This document shows positions 36,857-47,237 of a stretch of 64,000 nt of DNA, one piece after another. Within the stretch, counting starts at the first letter, position 1. Every line of letters begins with the position of its first letter. The DNA comes from Thozetella sp. PMI_491 (lineage: Eukaryota > Ascomycota > Sordariomycetes > Chaetosphaeriales > Chaetosphaeriaceae), in assembly GCA_021432635.1 (NCBI GenBank), contig MU270034.1, positions 529,966 to 593,965 of the forward strand, in the 5' to 3' direction. A program made the position numbers and the translations under genes. The notes beneath the pieces are model-generated. The model was not told the origin of the DNA. It searched no databases and saw only the letters and a program-made list of their open reading frames with translations.

Positions 36857-36979
36857 AACGGCCGGACGCCGCTGTGGTGGGCTGCGCGGAACGGCCACGA
36901 GGCTGCAGTGCAGCTCTTGCTCAAGAACAGCGCCGACATCGGGACGAAAGATTGCGTGCTCACGAGCATCCTCGGCTGA
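36857..36979 (+). pseudogene. Orphan ankyrin repeat
   Basis: In frame: [20 protein letters not shown], then [12 protein letters not shown], one complete ankyrin repeat, followed by a stop (TGA). No start codon and no neighbouring repeats in frame. The GC content is much higher than the AT-rich block just before it. It is a remnant of a larger ankyrin-protein gene, perhaps of the kind found at 7-24 kb. Confidence 0.7.
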
Positions 36980-38885
36980 CTTTCGGAGGAGGGAGATATT
37001 TGAAACATGGTTCTGTAGGCGGGGACAGAGGGTAGCGGCATAATTTCGCCATATATCCGCGATATCGGGGTGCGTCCCGGAGGGAAAGTTCTCCCGTGGT
37101 ACGAACAAGAGCAGGTGGAGGACTGAGTTTCTGCGCAGGATGTAAAGACCCGCTCTCGGATGGAGCAGCACTCGGAGCATACCGTTTGAAATACACCGGA
37201 TGCTCGTCTGTATGGTCGTCACTAATGAATCCTTAAAAGAGGGGTACCGCGTACTCGACGGGCCCGCGAAGCTTCACTGTGGACCGAGGCGCCGTGGCGC
37301 ATCGATTTGCGGGGTAATGCCGGCCCCCAAGCTGCTAACAAATAGCGGCGTTACGCCAGCGAGGCCGGGCTCGTCTTTTGCGGAGGCTAGACAAGATTCT
37401 CGCCTGGCTGCGGATCGCGGATCGGCTAATGCCGCCACGCCCCCTGCACCAACAGCTCCTGCTTGGTCGAGAGATCTCCGTCACTTTGGATATGCACCTC
37501 GTCTGGACAACAGGTCGAATATAAGCCCGCACTTCCTCCTCAAGCCGCGTTTCGACAAGGATACTTTACAGTGTCCTGTCAACATCAGCCGCCGGAGTCC
37601 CGAAGTGCGGTTTCCCGTGCGGCGGTGCGAGTGATAACCTCGTTTTTTATATTAGAGCGGGGGACCTCCGGCATGATGAGTCCCGAGACCGACGCCATAA
37701 TATGGACGCCTAGGGGAAGCTTAAGTGGACATACAGTGAAGGACTATAAGAAGGCATACTCGTCTGGATCAAGGGCGCATATATAGCCGAAAGCGGCGCA
37801 CATATAGCCCGAGTCGCAAGTCTGGCGGACTTCAGCCGCGCCGAAGTGGAAGTTAGCGGTCTGCTCTGCCGCCCGGACCGTGTATCTAGAGACAACGGGA
37901 ATATTTTCGTGACGCTGGCCGGCCCGACCTATGCGGACGGCACGAATCGCAGGGGCGACAAGCTCATCCGCCAGGTGGTGATCGAGCAAGAGCTTGACGG
38001 GCGTGGCACCCGCATGCGCGCGATGAAGAAGTCGGATCTTGATGACAAATATACGCACGCTAAAAAGGACCGCTGTATCGACCTCCTCAATATGCGCGAG
38101 GCAGTGTCGCGTGATGCCGCCTCGCGCCGCCCGAGGACCTCCTCGTAGCTGGCCATCGTCACCAAACATGTGCCCGAGCGAGGAAGCTCGCGGCTACGCG
38201 GGAAACAACCCGTTTGTGCCTTGCTAAAACTTGCATTAAACCTACATTATCCTGCAAAAAGATTAGAATAGCGAAATAGAATTTTATATGGGAAGAATCT
38301 GGATTTCCTAAGACGTTACATGCTGACGTTAGCAGCAACTCTGCACCACCACACCGGATCGGGACGTCTGGTTAGACAGGATCGGAGCAAGGCTAGCAGA
38401 GGCAACAACCTTGCTACTAGCGCCCACCTAATGGGTTCGCAACTAGGCATTTCTTTTGGGCCATTCTGCCGAACATGTCGGTCGATACTTCAATATCGCA
38501 CCACTCTGTCAAAATGAAGCGTAGTACCTTGATTTGCTCTGTCATCTTCTCTCAGGTAGAACTTCAGTTTGACGTCGTCGAGAAATACACTCACGTTAAG
38601 AAGGACCATCCAAGTGAGCGGGAAAATTATGAGAATGGCCGTACGGGACCCCCTCCTATTGACTCACACACGGATTGGGACCGTGCGAGAACTATTTAGC
38701 ATGGGAAGGTCCTCTGCATTTGCTCGAGACAAATTACTACACCGGATCGAGATATTTGGCGAGGCGCGAATAGCCCCTCACTGGCAACTGTCTATTAACG
38801 CAGAAAAGGGTTAAAATGTTTTGGTAATTCGCAGGCTAATTTTCGGCTGGTCTATAGTGCGTGGCAGCGATATGGAATATCAGCT
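36980..38885. other. GC-rich relic region with one long unrecognised frame
   Basis: Most of this is higher in GC than its flanks and holds overlapping open frames on both strands. The best plus-strand candidate runs about 37763-38146 without an ATG (contains VEVSGLLCRPDRVSRDNG, IFVTLAGPTYADG, KYTHAKKDR). A second KYTHVKKD occurs at about 38583-38606 in another frame. I recognise no family, and it may continue the decay of the gene that left the ankyrin repeat. Confidence 0.35.
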
Positions 38886-39020
38886 GGTGTTAGAGGTCTG
38901 GCTGATCCATCCCTATACCCAACCCTAGCCCTTACTGCGGATATCCCTCTAATATCTATAGTTATTAAGGGTTAAGGTTGGGTATGGGGATGATTTTGGA
39001 TCAGCCGGACCTCTGACACC
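38886..39020. mobile_element. Small inverted-repeat element (MITE-like)
   Basis: The left arm (38886-38934) and right arm (38966-39020) are near-complementary over about 50 nt: GGTGTTAGAGGTCTGGCTGA on the left matches GGTGTCAGAGGTCCGGCTGA read from the right end. The inner parts share CCCATACCCAACC-type sequence. The loop is about 31 nt. No target duplication was evident. The arms can fold into a long hairpin. Confidence 0.6.
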
Positions 39021-39566
39021 CACATAAATCTAGAGAGTTAAACACCGCAGACTCAGTGGGGCTGCTAGATCCGATTACTAAGCGGGATTCATGCTCTCTG
39101 GAAAGCATCATTCGACTGGGGATATGCTTCCCGGTAATTCGACGCGGACTACAAGCATACTAATTAAAAGGCAGTATATACAAGTAAAATATTGTGTAAT
39201 TTTCCTCCTTGAAGTTGGATTGTCCCTCTCTTAACGTAAATATTTGGCTGGGGCGTAAAAGAAATGTAGGAACTATCGTTTACTAACTTAGGGGTTCTAC
39301 TAAAATCTCGACAAGTACAGTACCTAATTCTGTGGGGCTGGCGGGTCGTAGCATTTGTCCAGTGATGGTTCAGGATTACAGTAGTTCCGGCTTGTAAATT
39401 TCACCGACTCCGAAGGACTTCCCGTCGACTTCAATCTAACCGGGAGCTTCGAGGCCTAACTAATCTGGTATTCATCCATAAGTTCCTGCGATGAGGGGGC
39501 TCTATCATCTGAATATTAAGAATTCTGTGCGAACTTGGCTTGGTGACACGCGGGACAATTGTATCT
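39021..39566. other. Intergenic, upstream of AflR-type regulator
   Basis: No gene was seen; AT-rich in its first half. Confidence 0.4.
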
Positions 39567-40922
39567 ATGACGGCTGGGGTCGGAAAACCGCAATTGCGGA
39601 CGGCATGCGATCCATGTTCGGCCGCCAAGGTCGGGTGCGACAAGAACCACCCGGCGTGCAAACGATGCCTGCAGATGAGCGTGCAATGCTCCTATAGCGA
39701 GTCGCGAAAGCACGGGAAGCAGGCGTTGAGGAGAAAGTTAGCGCAGGATCGGGTTAAGTGTGCCGCCAACGCTACTACCGCCAATGCCATCGCAGGACTC
39801 AACGGCCAGAGCGGCCAAGAATTGCTGCCGCGAACAGCGGCAGCCCCGAACACGGGCACTGTGCCGCTGGCCGTCCCGGTAGGCGGCGGCGGCGACGGTG
39901 GATGGAATCCGCTGCTAATCTCACCGTTGTCGCCATTGCCGCCGGCGACGTCGCTGCTTCTGGCCCAAGAACCGCTCCAGTCGCTGTCGAGCGCCGATGC
40001 GTCCGCGCTCTTTCCCCAGTGGACGTTTGACGATAGCGTCACCACCACCGTGGATATGAACTTCTTTGGAAACTGGAACATGGCCAGTCTGTCGCCCTCT
40101 GCTCCTTCTCATCCTCCTCTAGGGGCAAGGGGCCAGCAACAAAGGTTACAAAACCTACTCGTCTCGGAACCGAACAAAGAGATAGGGACATCCTCCGGAG
40201 CTATCGAGGATGAAATAGCATGTGTCACTGCCACCCGCAGCAGTAGTAGGACAACAAGCGCGCACGACTGCGAGACGCAGGCCATCTCCATTCTGCTGTC
40301 CCTGCAACACGGGGAGGTGGTGCCGGGGATGACATCGTGCTCGTTGGACCCGGTGCACTGCACCCAGTTCAACCTCATGCCGCGCTTCGACCGCGTCCTG
40401 TCGACTAACCGGGCCGCACTCGACGGCTGGATAAATCTGATGCGGTGCTCATGCGTGCAGTGTCCGCACCTGACCCTGCTGTACGTGTCAGTGCTGACCA
40501 AGATGCTGTTCTGGTACCGTATCGCTGCAAATGAAAGGGCAGGTGGTCGCCATGATGGCAACAACAGCAGTGGCAGTAGCAGCAGCAGTAGCAGCAGTGG
40601 CAGTGACAGTGGGACTACGACGCCCAGTCTGTCCCCCCCGACGGTTGACCAGTTCGGCGTGCAAACAACAGTAATCAAGGTGGGCTTGTTTGGCCTAGAT
40701 ACTGAAGATCAAGCGAATCTACGCCGGTTCTTGCTCATGCGTGAGTTACGCAGGATGGAGAGGGCTATTGACGAGCTCATGAATGTGGATCGCACGGCGA
40801 TGAAAGAGAGTGCGGGCCAAGAGGCGTGGCGCGGGGTACAGTGGTCACTCGATGGCGTTTTGCGCGTGAGAGACGAGCTACGGGATGTTATCGAGAATCT
40901 ATCAAAGGGACTATCATTTTAA
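39567..40922 (+). CDS. AflR-type Zn2Cys6 transcription factor
   Basis: An intronless ORF gives 451 aa from the ATG at 39567; nine upstream in-frame codons lack an ATG. The zinc cluster is residues 14-41: CDPCSAAKVGC then CDKNHPACKRCLQMSVQC overlapping, spacing C-x2-C-x6-C-x6-C-x2-C-x6-C, followed by a basic YSESRKHGK linker. This cluster type is that of AflR-like regulators of fungal secondary metabolism. The C-terminal half has CETQAISILLSL and later MRELRRMERAIDELMN, consistent with the AflR family regulatory region. A poly-Ser/Gly stretch lies near residues 335-355 and Gly/Pro low complexity near 110-140. It is probably a nuclear DNA-binding activator. No biosynthetic core gene is next to it, only a dead P450 160 nt away on the other strand, so the cluster it served may be lost. 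Confidence 0.85.
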   Translation: MTAGVGKPQLRTACDPCSAAKVGCDKNHPACKRCLQMSVQCSYSESRKHGKQALRRKLAQDRVKCAANATTANAIAGLNGQSGQELLPRTAAAPNTGTVPLAVPVGGGGDGGWNPLLISPLSPLPPATSLLLAQEPLQSLSSADASALFPQWTFDDSVTTTVDMNFFGNWNMASLSPSAPSHPPLGARGQQQRLQNLLVSEPNKEIGTSSGAIEDEIACVTATRSSSRTTSAHDCETQAISILLSLQHGEVVPGMTSCSLDPVHCTQFNLMPRFDRVLSTNRAALDGWINLMRCSCVQCPHLTLLYVSVLTKMLFWYRIAANERAGGRHDGNNSSGSSSSSSSSGSDSGTTTPSLSPPTVDQFGVQTTVIKVGLFGLDTEDQANLRRFLLMRELRRMERAIDELMNVDRTAMKESAGQEAWRGVQWSLDGVLRVRDELRDVIENLSKGLSF

Positions 40923-41081
40923 CAAGAAAAAAACCCATTATCCATAATTGTTCGGAGCATGGAAGCTTGACTGCAGACAAGTGAATCTGCTCAGAAACGA
41001 GGCCTTTTAGGTCTTTCTTACATAGCTGCTTATATCAACACCCCGATCTCGAAGCACATACCTCTCCACCTTCGGTGTCCG

Positions 41082-41790
41082 TCACAGGGTCTTGATCATG
41101 TCCAACCTCCGGTTGATGCACTGCGCGAAGCATGCTTTAAATGGCCTTTCCTCGCGGAAACTCTTAGTCTCCCACGGATCGTCCGTCGCATCCAGGCGCT
41201 TGGACGGAAACTCAATGCCATCCACGATTGGCGGCCGGACCTCGAACATCCACACGATGATCGCCAGCGACGGGTCGAGCGAGTTCCTGGCGAGGCGCGA
41301 GCCGAGGGATACGCGCCGCGCGCGGTCGCAGATGAAGTGGACCTGCTTCAAGGGGGTCGCCCTGGTTCGCGGACTCGGGGCTAACCAAGTGTGTCCCATA
41401 TAGTGCTCGGGCCCGAAGGTGCATGACTCTTCGTAACGCATCGGGTCGTAATTCAGGAAGCTCATGTGCTCAGCAACACGGCCCCTTGGAAATGACATGG
41501 TTCTTGTAGACCACATCATCATCGGCGAAATGCTTGATACCCCAGAACAACGTCGGGTACTTGCGCAGAATCTTCACACACGCATGCGTGTACGGCAAAT
41601 TCTGAATGTCTTGAAAAACTAGTGTCCAGTCCAGTCCCACAACACGCATGAGCTCCTCGTACACGCAGTGCTGTACCTAGGAGGCGGCCACCTAGGCGGC
41701 GTCCTCGTCCTGTAGGCCTTGCTTGCGCCACGCATCGCTGTTTCCTACGAGGCCGCGCGTGTAGCACATAGGCGCGCTCCCCTTGGTGAC
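41082..41790 (-). pseudogene. Cytochrome P450 C-terminal remnant
   Basis: The minus strand reads, across frames, the second half of a P450. LQDEDAA followed by TAG resembles the I-helix lead-in with Trp changed to stop. Then come LPYTHACVKILRKYPT (K-helix region; ExxR reads KILR) and GIKHFADDDVVYKNHV, and FGPEHYMGH matches the PERF-type loop. The haem loop ARRVSLGSRLARNSL has Ser where the haem-ligating Cys should be. A frameshift lies near 41490 and two TAG stops near 41680-41700. Lost Cys and stops mean it cannot make an active enzyme. TGG to TAG changes fit C-to-T mutation of the opposite strand, as in RIP. Confidence 0.7.
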
Positions 41791-43829
41791 CTGGCGCTAG
41801 AGTAGCATCCTGGCCTCGAGCGTGTGCCTAGGATACGTCACAGCCCGATTTCACCCCCGCTATAGCTAGGGCGTTAGACGTGTCTGAATAGGGGCAGCTC
41901 GATGATGATCAAGTGTCCACGCGAGTGATCTCCCGCAGGATTCGCGGGCTGACCAGGGTGTGCTGCGCTTCCTCTTTGCACCTAAATGTAAAGCGTAAGC
42001 TATTCAAGTTGGTTATCATGATGCTGAAGGAGAAGTGTAGCTAGAATATTTCTTGACCCGCGTTGTTGGTCGCTTAGTCGCTTAGCAGCTATTTAAGTTC
42101 AAACTCCTAAGATGGTGCGAAGAGTAGCTGGTCTGTGAATGTGGGCCGGTCCTCTATGATCACGTTATTACCTAGCGGTGCTGGCATCTTGGAGGACCGG
42201 TACTGCGGCTGCTTCTTCGGCGCATTTGCACTTCTTCCGGGCTGCTGATCATAGCTCAGTTGTACCAGCCGACGAGTTGCTTTGAATACCTCTAGGAGGC
42301 TCGTTAAGGCTATAATAATGTCCAATATGGCTCGCTGGTTCTCGTTGGAGAGGGCGACAGAGTTAACTATAGTGAATGGTCGAACAGGTAGGCTCGGTTT
42401 CTAGGAGCCGTTTGTTTCCTCGGAGTTAGCGTATATTCATGGCAATCTCAATACACCCATTGCACGTGTGGAAAAGAAAATCAATTAGCTGCGAGGCTCT
42501 AAGATGCTCAAGCCTTCAGGAGACTTCTGTTGTATAAGTCGCTTTTTAGGGGTATCAACTAATCGGGTGCAATGCGCTGCCCATCTTTTCTTCTTTCTCG
42601 TGCAACGATTTTCATGCATACATACTTGATGAGTGCGTATTTATGATTTCATGTATTTCGAACGCTTCTCTCATAACTTGGAAGGCTTGGAAAGGTGTTA
42701 TCGCTTTGACGGATTGTGTTCACGGGTATCTAGGTAGGTGCCTTGATTTTGAAAATTGGTAATCCGGTACGTTCGGCATGAACCGTAAGAAATAGGACAT
42801 CTTAGGCGGTAAATTAGCAAACTTGACTGACTTCCTTAGGAGGCAGCATTTCCCGCTGCTGCCAGCTACGATGTCGGTGGAGCCGTGTCAAGACACGGAA
42901 GGCTTGGAAAGACTCGACGATTGATGATCCCCATTTACGATATGGAATTCGAAGATGAAGAAATGGGAATGAAAAGGAAGCCTGCAAAGCTGCAGCGGAA
43001 TCTCAAAAAATAAAAAATAAAAAGACAATAAAAAAACAAAGGCCCGCGCAGCAGCAGCCTACCGTAGCTTTCTCAGCCACGTGGGGTAATAGACCGTACA
43101 TCATCGGTGGATCCCCGAAGCGGGGGCTCTATAAAATGAAGTGGCCGAAAAGGTACCCGAAAAGGTACCCGAGAACAACCCGAGTACCGTAGCGGGGATT
43201 TATGGGGTAGGATAGCTGCTCTCTGAGGCCGAAGAGCGGCTCTCCCTCCCCCCCCCCCCCCCAGCTTAGGTAATACCCCACTTGATAATATAGAATGCAC
43301 TTGCCTTCGTAACGATTTACGTACTGATCTGGGGAAGGGCGCCTGGGGTTTCATTATTATGCCTTGCTTGGGTCCCATATCGGACTGCTCAGGGCCCAGC
43401 TTGGTTTTCTCACGAGAGGCAGCGCCTCCTCTACTTTATATATAAGACTGGATTAGCGATCCACGATCTAGGAGGGACCATGATTAGCACTCCTCTATCA
43501 CTCTTTATCACGCTTTCGAGAACTAACTTAATAGTAGGTAGCAGACTATTCTGCGACGCCCGACGCTACACCTGGGCTACGCATCGACATTGTCTGGCGA
43601 GTCCGAAGCCTTACTAACGTAGGTACCGGGGGTAATGGAATTGGGATACATCTGGACACTATGGGTCTTTCGAATTACAGATCTCTGATTTTCAATCTCT
43701 AATTTACCAAGTTTAGCTTTGTCATTTTGGGACTCTGCATCAAGAAGGTGGTGGAGCTTGTTCAGACTAGACTGGACCTCAAAGCGGCTCGCCACCGCAT
43801 ACATGTTGTGCCCATCGGCAGAACCCCCC
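41791..43829. other. Intergenic, nothing certain; poly-C tract
   Basis: About 2 kb without a supportable gene. A minus-strand frame near 42107-42325 lacks an ATG. A run of about 15 C occurs at 43248-43262. AAAAGGTACCCG is tandemly doubled near 43147-43170. Confidence 0.4.
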
Positions 43830-44366
43830 TCAGTACCAAACAATCTCTTCACTGTTAGCTCCAGCCTCAATCCACCCTGCAAGCGCCCGCTTTACATTCT
43901 CCGCCGCCTTCTCCGCATATCCAGGGCCCGGATTCGCGGGCGGCACAACGGCCGGGTCGCCTGCAATCCAAGCGACGGGGCCGGCAACGCCCTTACCCTT
44001 GTGCAGGCTATGAATCTCCTTTACCTGCTCCCCTGTGAAGGCCCGGCCGAAGAAGACAGCGCGCGGCGGCTTGCTAAAGTCGTGGGAGCCGATGTGGGTG
44101 GGGGGACAGTCCCCGGGCCCGCGTCCGGCGAGGAGGTCGCCGATATAAGTTTTGGCGTCCTCGAACGAGGTGATGAACTGTATCACTGCGAGCATGAGCT
44201 CAATCCTGGTTAGGACGGATCAAGTCTACTAATGTTACGGCGGCGCTCCGACAAACGAACCTTCAATTTGCGGAGAGAGCAGCGGCAAAACCTTTTCTCC
44301 AACTTGGAATGACTTGCCGCACGCGATCGCGAGGGTTGTCCCGGTGATAGTGACGTTGCTCGCCAT
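43830..44366 (-). CDS. Small conserved fungal protein of unknown function
   Basis: Two exons (44366-44257 and 44205-43830) joined across a 51-nt intron give 161 aa; phase 2 at the GTTTGT donor is the only choice that keeps both frames. The chain starts MASNVTITGTTLAIACGK and has GPVAWIAGDPAVVPPANPGP and GYAEKAAENVKRALAGW, ending EEIVWY. To my recollection such PVAWI-DP and ...EIVWY-ending proteins are widespread in ascomycetes without a known role. There is no signal peptide, membrane segment or catalytic motif. Length fits the family. The intron placement is inferred from frame only. Confidence 0.6.
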
Positions 44367-45132
44367 AATGCTAGGCTGATTCAGGTTGATATCTTGAACT
44401 TGAGATCAAGTCCTCCATGTGCATTATACACGTTGAGTATCAAGACTCCTTTTAAGCAATACCAATGAGATACAGAGGGGTCCGATGGTCGGCCAATCGG
44501 AATGCTCAGACTACCACCCTCATACGATGTGGGGAATCGTTGGCCAATGGCGGCGATTCTTTGAGTTTCCACCCAACCCTCTTGGATCCCCGAATCCCAC
44601 TGTTGCCACTCCAAGGATCACCGAGCATGGCTGACAAACATGAGCAACATCCGGCTTGATCCATCTAGAGTATAGCTCCGGCGATTCTCTTGTAGTAATC
44701 CTGTAGCGGTTACCATTAGAGGGCGACGGAGTTTTTTTGACTAAGAGATCGGAATAGACATACTTTTTATGATAATGTCTCGATTTAAAGTAGCTTGATA
44801 CAATAGGTGTTGGGCGGTAAGGAGGAAGTTTTGATTTATCTAAAGTGGGCTCCCTGGCGTGGCGGTAATGCCGTATCTGACCATTACTGAGGTTTCGTGA
44901 CGAAAGACATAAATCTACTACAAAGATGGAAATACGGTTCATTGTAGGGCATAGCTACAGTACATCTCAGGTATGTTCTAGTTTTAGTAGAATGGCCAGA
45001 TTCTTCTTTAACGTACGTACGCCACCACAATTGCCAATGCATCAGGCCACCCAAGCTCTGAACATTATTCATCCTATGGCATCTACATCATCTACGCTGC
45101 CAAGTGCATCTACAGCGCCACGCGCATCACGC

Positions 45133-45166
45133 GCAGCTACTGCAGCTACTGCAGCTACTGCAGCTA
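45133..45166 (+). repeat. GCAGCTACT minisatellite
   Basis: About 3.7 units of a 9-bp repeat, followed by diverged GCATCTA-type units. Read in one frame it gives Ala/Thr repeats, but no gene is supported. Confidence 0.5.
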
Positions 45167-45200
45167 GTGCATCTATGGCATCAAGTGCACCTACCACATG

Positions 45201-45223
45201 TACTGTATGCAATGCATACAGTA
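45201..45223 (+). repeat. Perfect 10-bp hairpin
   Basis: TACTGTATGC, a 3-nt loop (AAT), then GCATACAGTA: a perfect stem of 10 bp lying 60 nt before the Helitron relic. A 3' hairpin is a Helitron trait, but here it lies on the wrong scale to claim that. Confidence 0.5.
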
Positions 45224-45282
45224 TAACTATTAGCTAGTGCTAGGAGTAGCGACTAGCTAAGCGCCATAGCAGGCCACACATG

Positions 45283-45695
45283 CTAGGGATCCTTTTCCGG
45301 GACGGGGATCTCAGTACGGACCACTCGGTCTATGACCTCCAGATCTCTGTACAGAACCACGAACTCCGATGCGAGAAAGAGCAGGACATGCAGATAGAGG
45401 AGACTCCGGTTCTGGTATTCCATCGTCCGTGTTATTTCCACAACTTGCCAAAGAGACTGTTCCACAATTCCTTGATCAGGGCCCGTGGCTCCTTGAATAT
45501 GTGGCATACGATTCCCGCCCGGTCCAGGACCGTTTCGTCGGGGAAGAGCTCCCATTTGATCTCCGGCCAGTCGGGATTGGCCGTGACCATGATGAAAAAG
45601 GTCGGGGAGTCTAGCTTGTGGACGATGGTCATAAAGTCTCGGTAGTACTGGTCGATAAAATGGCTGTGATCGATATAGTTTGTAGATAGTATCAC
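45283..45695 (-). mobile_element. Helitron helicase-like domain remnant
   Basis: Frame 45695-45432 reads STNYIDHSHFIDQYYRDF, LDSPTFFIMVTANPDWPEIK and LFPDETVLDRAGIVCHIFK, matching the Helitron helicase-like N-terminal region (PF14214 type: FxTxTxNPxWPEI, DRPDxxxRVF). A shift of frame near 45430 leads to MEYQNRSLLYLHVLLFLAS and VIDRVVRTEIPVPEKDP, the next block of the same domain (QKRGLPHxH... DxxVxAEIPDP). The His motif is degraded (LLYLH). It is a dead fragment without recognisable ends. Confidence 0.75.
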
Positions 45696-46144
45696 CTGCT
45701 GACCGAGCTCTTAAACACTTCCGTCCCCATCCCGGATACAATCGACCATACCCTAGTACAGGTCTATACAGATATACTTCTAGTTGTGGCGCAACTATAC
45801 CAGCTTCTTCTGGTCTTGTACGGCTTACAGATCCACCGGAACAGCCACTTGAAAAGAAATCAAGCTCTGTCCTAGTCGGACATACGGGCTGAATCTGTAA
45901 TATACCACAAACTCCGTTGTTCCCCGCTTGGATCATCGCTCATCGATAACTCCTTTAGAGGCCTACCACCAGTCTCTTGCCGATACAAGCAATGAACACT
46001 TCACGTAGCGCGAGGGTCCATATCTTTATAATGAACTTGAATATTTTGTCGCTCGCCTATGTCCTCGGATCCAGCTCTCCCGGGTTATGTGGCTAATCCG
46101 CGAACTCTTCTGGCTGTTCAAACTTCGCACTACCATATAGTATG

Positions 46145-46888
46145 CTACTCGGTCCACAACTTGGGGCCTGGGATGATATACGGAATATACGGTCGCGGTG
46201 GATCCGTTTCCCTAGTGTCGTAATTGAACCCCGGATCCTTGTCTGTGTAGAGCCCTGGGATCTTCACCATCGGACCTGGTGTGCCACCGCCAGGGCCTTC
46301 AACACTGAGTTGCGCACACCCAGTGTAGATTTGTACGTCGTTCATGAATGCGAATTGCAGCGCGAGCATTTCTGGACGAGCGAGATACTGCCCGGGAGGC
46401 AGAGTCTTCGGGATGGTAAACTCCACTGTGTCGGAATTTTGGAGACACCAATCTCTCCATGGCTCCGGAGTAGTGCGGCCATCTCGTACGCAGAATCCAG
46501 TTTCGTAAACCTTGAACCAATCACCCGAACCGTCGTACGTTGCCACATCGTTTTCGGGGGCTTTAGATATGTATATGAGGCCTGGACCGGGGTGATCAAT
46601 AATGTCGCCCCAAGCGAGCTGAAAACCGAGTTTATCGCCAGCCGTAACACTGAGGATTTTCGTTTGGTTATTGGATTTAGCTCCAATATTGCACCGAAGA
46701 TCGGTCGAGTTGAGGACGCCCCATTGGTTGTATAAGGGATTTAAACCATTCTCATGTCTGCGGATATATTCAAAATCCCCCCCCACATTAGCTCCGTTGA
46801 GTACTAATTTACCGAATGTATAATGCCCCTGAACCAAACTTGTAAATAAGGAGCCAAACAAAGGGAGAAGCTTCATGGTGCAGTGCAT
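46145..46888 (-). CDS. AA9 lytic polysaccharide monooxygenase
   Basis: A continuous ORF of 247 aa starts at an ATG (46888; a second in-frame ATG at 46876) and ends in TAG. After a signal peptide ending ...SLVQG, the mature chain begins His22, the N-terminal copper-brace residue (HYTFGKLVLNG). The second brace His is His99 in DHPGPG. Tyr188 in VQIYTGC is the axial Tyr and Gln186 the nearby Gln. Where AA9 enzymes usually have a conserved His before GxQxY, this one has Gln178 (LARPEMLALQ). Cysteines at 66, 133, 148 and 191 could form the usual disulfides. AA9 enzymes oxidatively cleave cellulose or related beta-glucans outside the cell. There is no CBM1, and the C-terminus is a short Pro-rich tail. 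No intron is needed. Confidence 0.8.
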   Translation of the reverse strand: MHCTMKLLPLFGSLFTSLVQGHYTFGKLVLNGANVGGDFEYIRRHENGLNPLYNQWGVLNSTDLRCNIGAKSNNQTKILSVTAGDKLGFQLAWGDIIDHPGPGLIYISKAPENDVATYDGSGDWFKVYETGFCVRDGRTTPEPWRDWCLQNSDTVEFTIPKTLPPGQYLARPEMLALQFAFMNDVQIYTGCAQLSVEGPGGGTPGPMVKIPGLYTDKDPGFNYDTRETDPPRPYIPYIIPGPKLWTE

Positions 46889-47237
46889 GTCTAGACTTGG
46901 GAGACTGAGAGCCTGATTTGGAATTTAGCGATACCAAAAGATAATTTTCGAGGGGACGACGTGCCTTATACCTTTGCCCAGTCTGGTTGCGCAGCTCCTC
47001 AGTGAAGCAATGTAATGGCCTCGGCTAAATCCACCCCCACTGGCTTGGCCCATTCCATATCACTACAATATATATTACAGACCGCCCATTTCGGATTGGT
47101 CCACAACGACCGGGAGGAACATGCCGTCTCATCGCTAACGGTTTAGTTGCAGGCGTTGATAACGAAGCTCCGCCTACCTGGACACATGTGCTAGCTAAGA
47201 AAATCGGTCGAGTTTACAAATACCAACCAGGCTGATT
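46889..47237. other. Intergenic, nothing recognised
   Basis: Promoter side of the AA9 gene and left flank of the gypsy relic. No gene was seen. Confidence 0.4.

Larger units (their letters stand above)
44367..45282. other. Intergenic; short repeat and hairpin
   Basis: No gene is supported. It contains a GCAGCTACT-type repeat and a perfect hairpin, listed separately. Confidence 0.4.

Noticed and set aside
43577..43882. 101-aa minus-strand frame beyond the small conserved protein
   Set aside because: It overlaps the end of the 161-aa protein in another frame, no good splice joins them, and the ...EIVWY ending looks natural.
45283..45936. 217-aa minus-strand frame as a single gene
   Set aside because: Only its C-terminal part matches a Helitron block; the rest is out of frame with the neighbouring Helitron segment, so it is not one gene.
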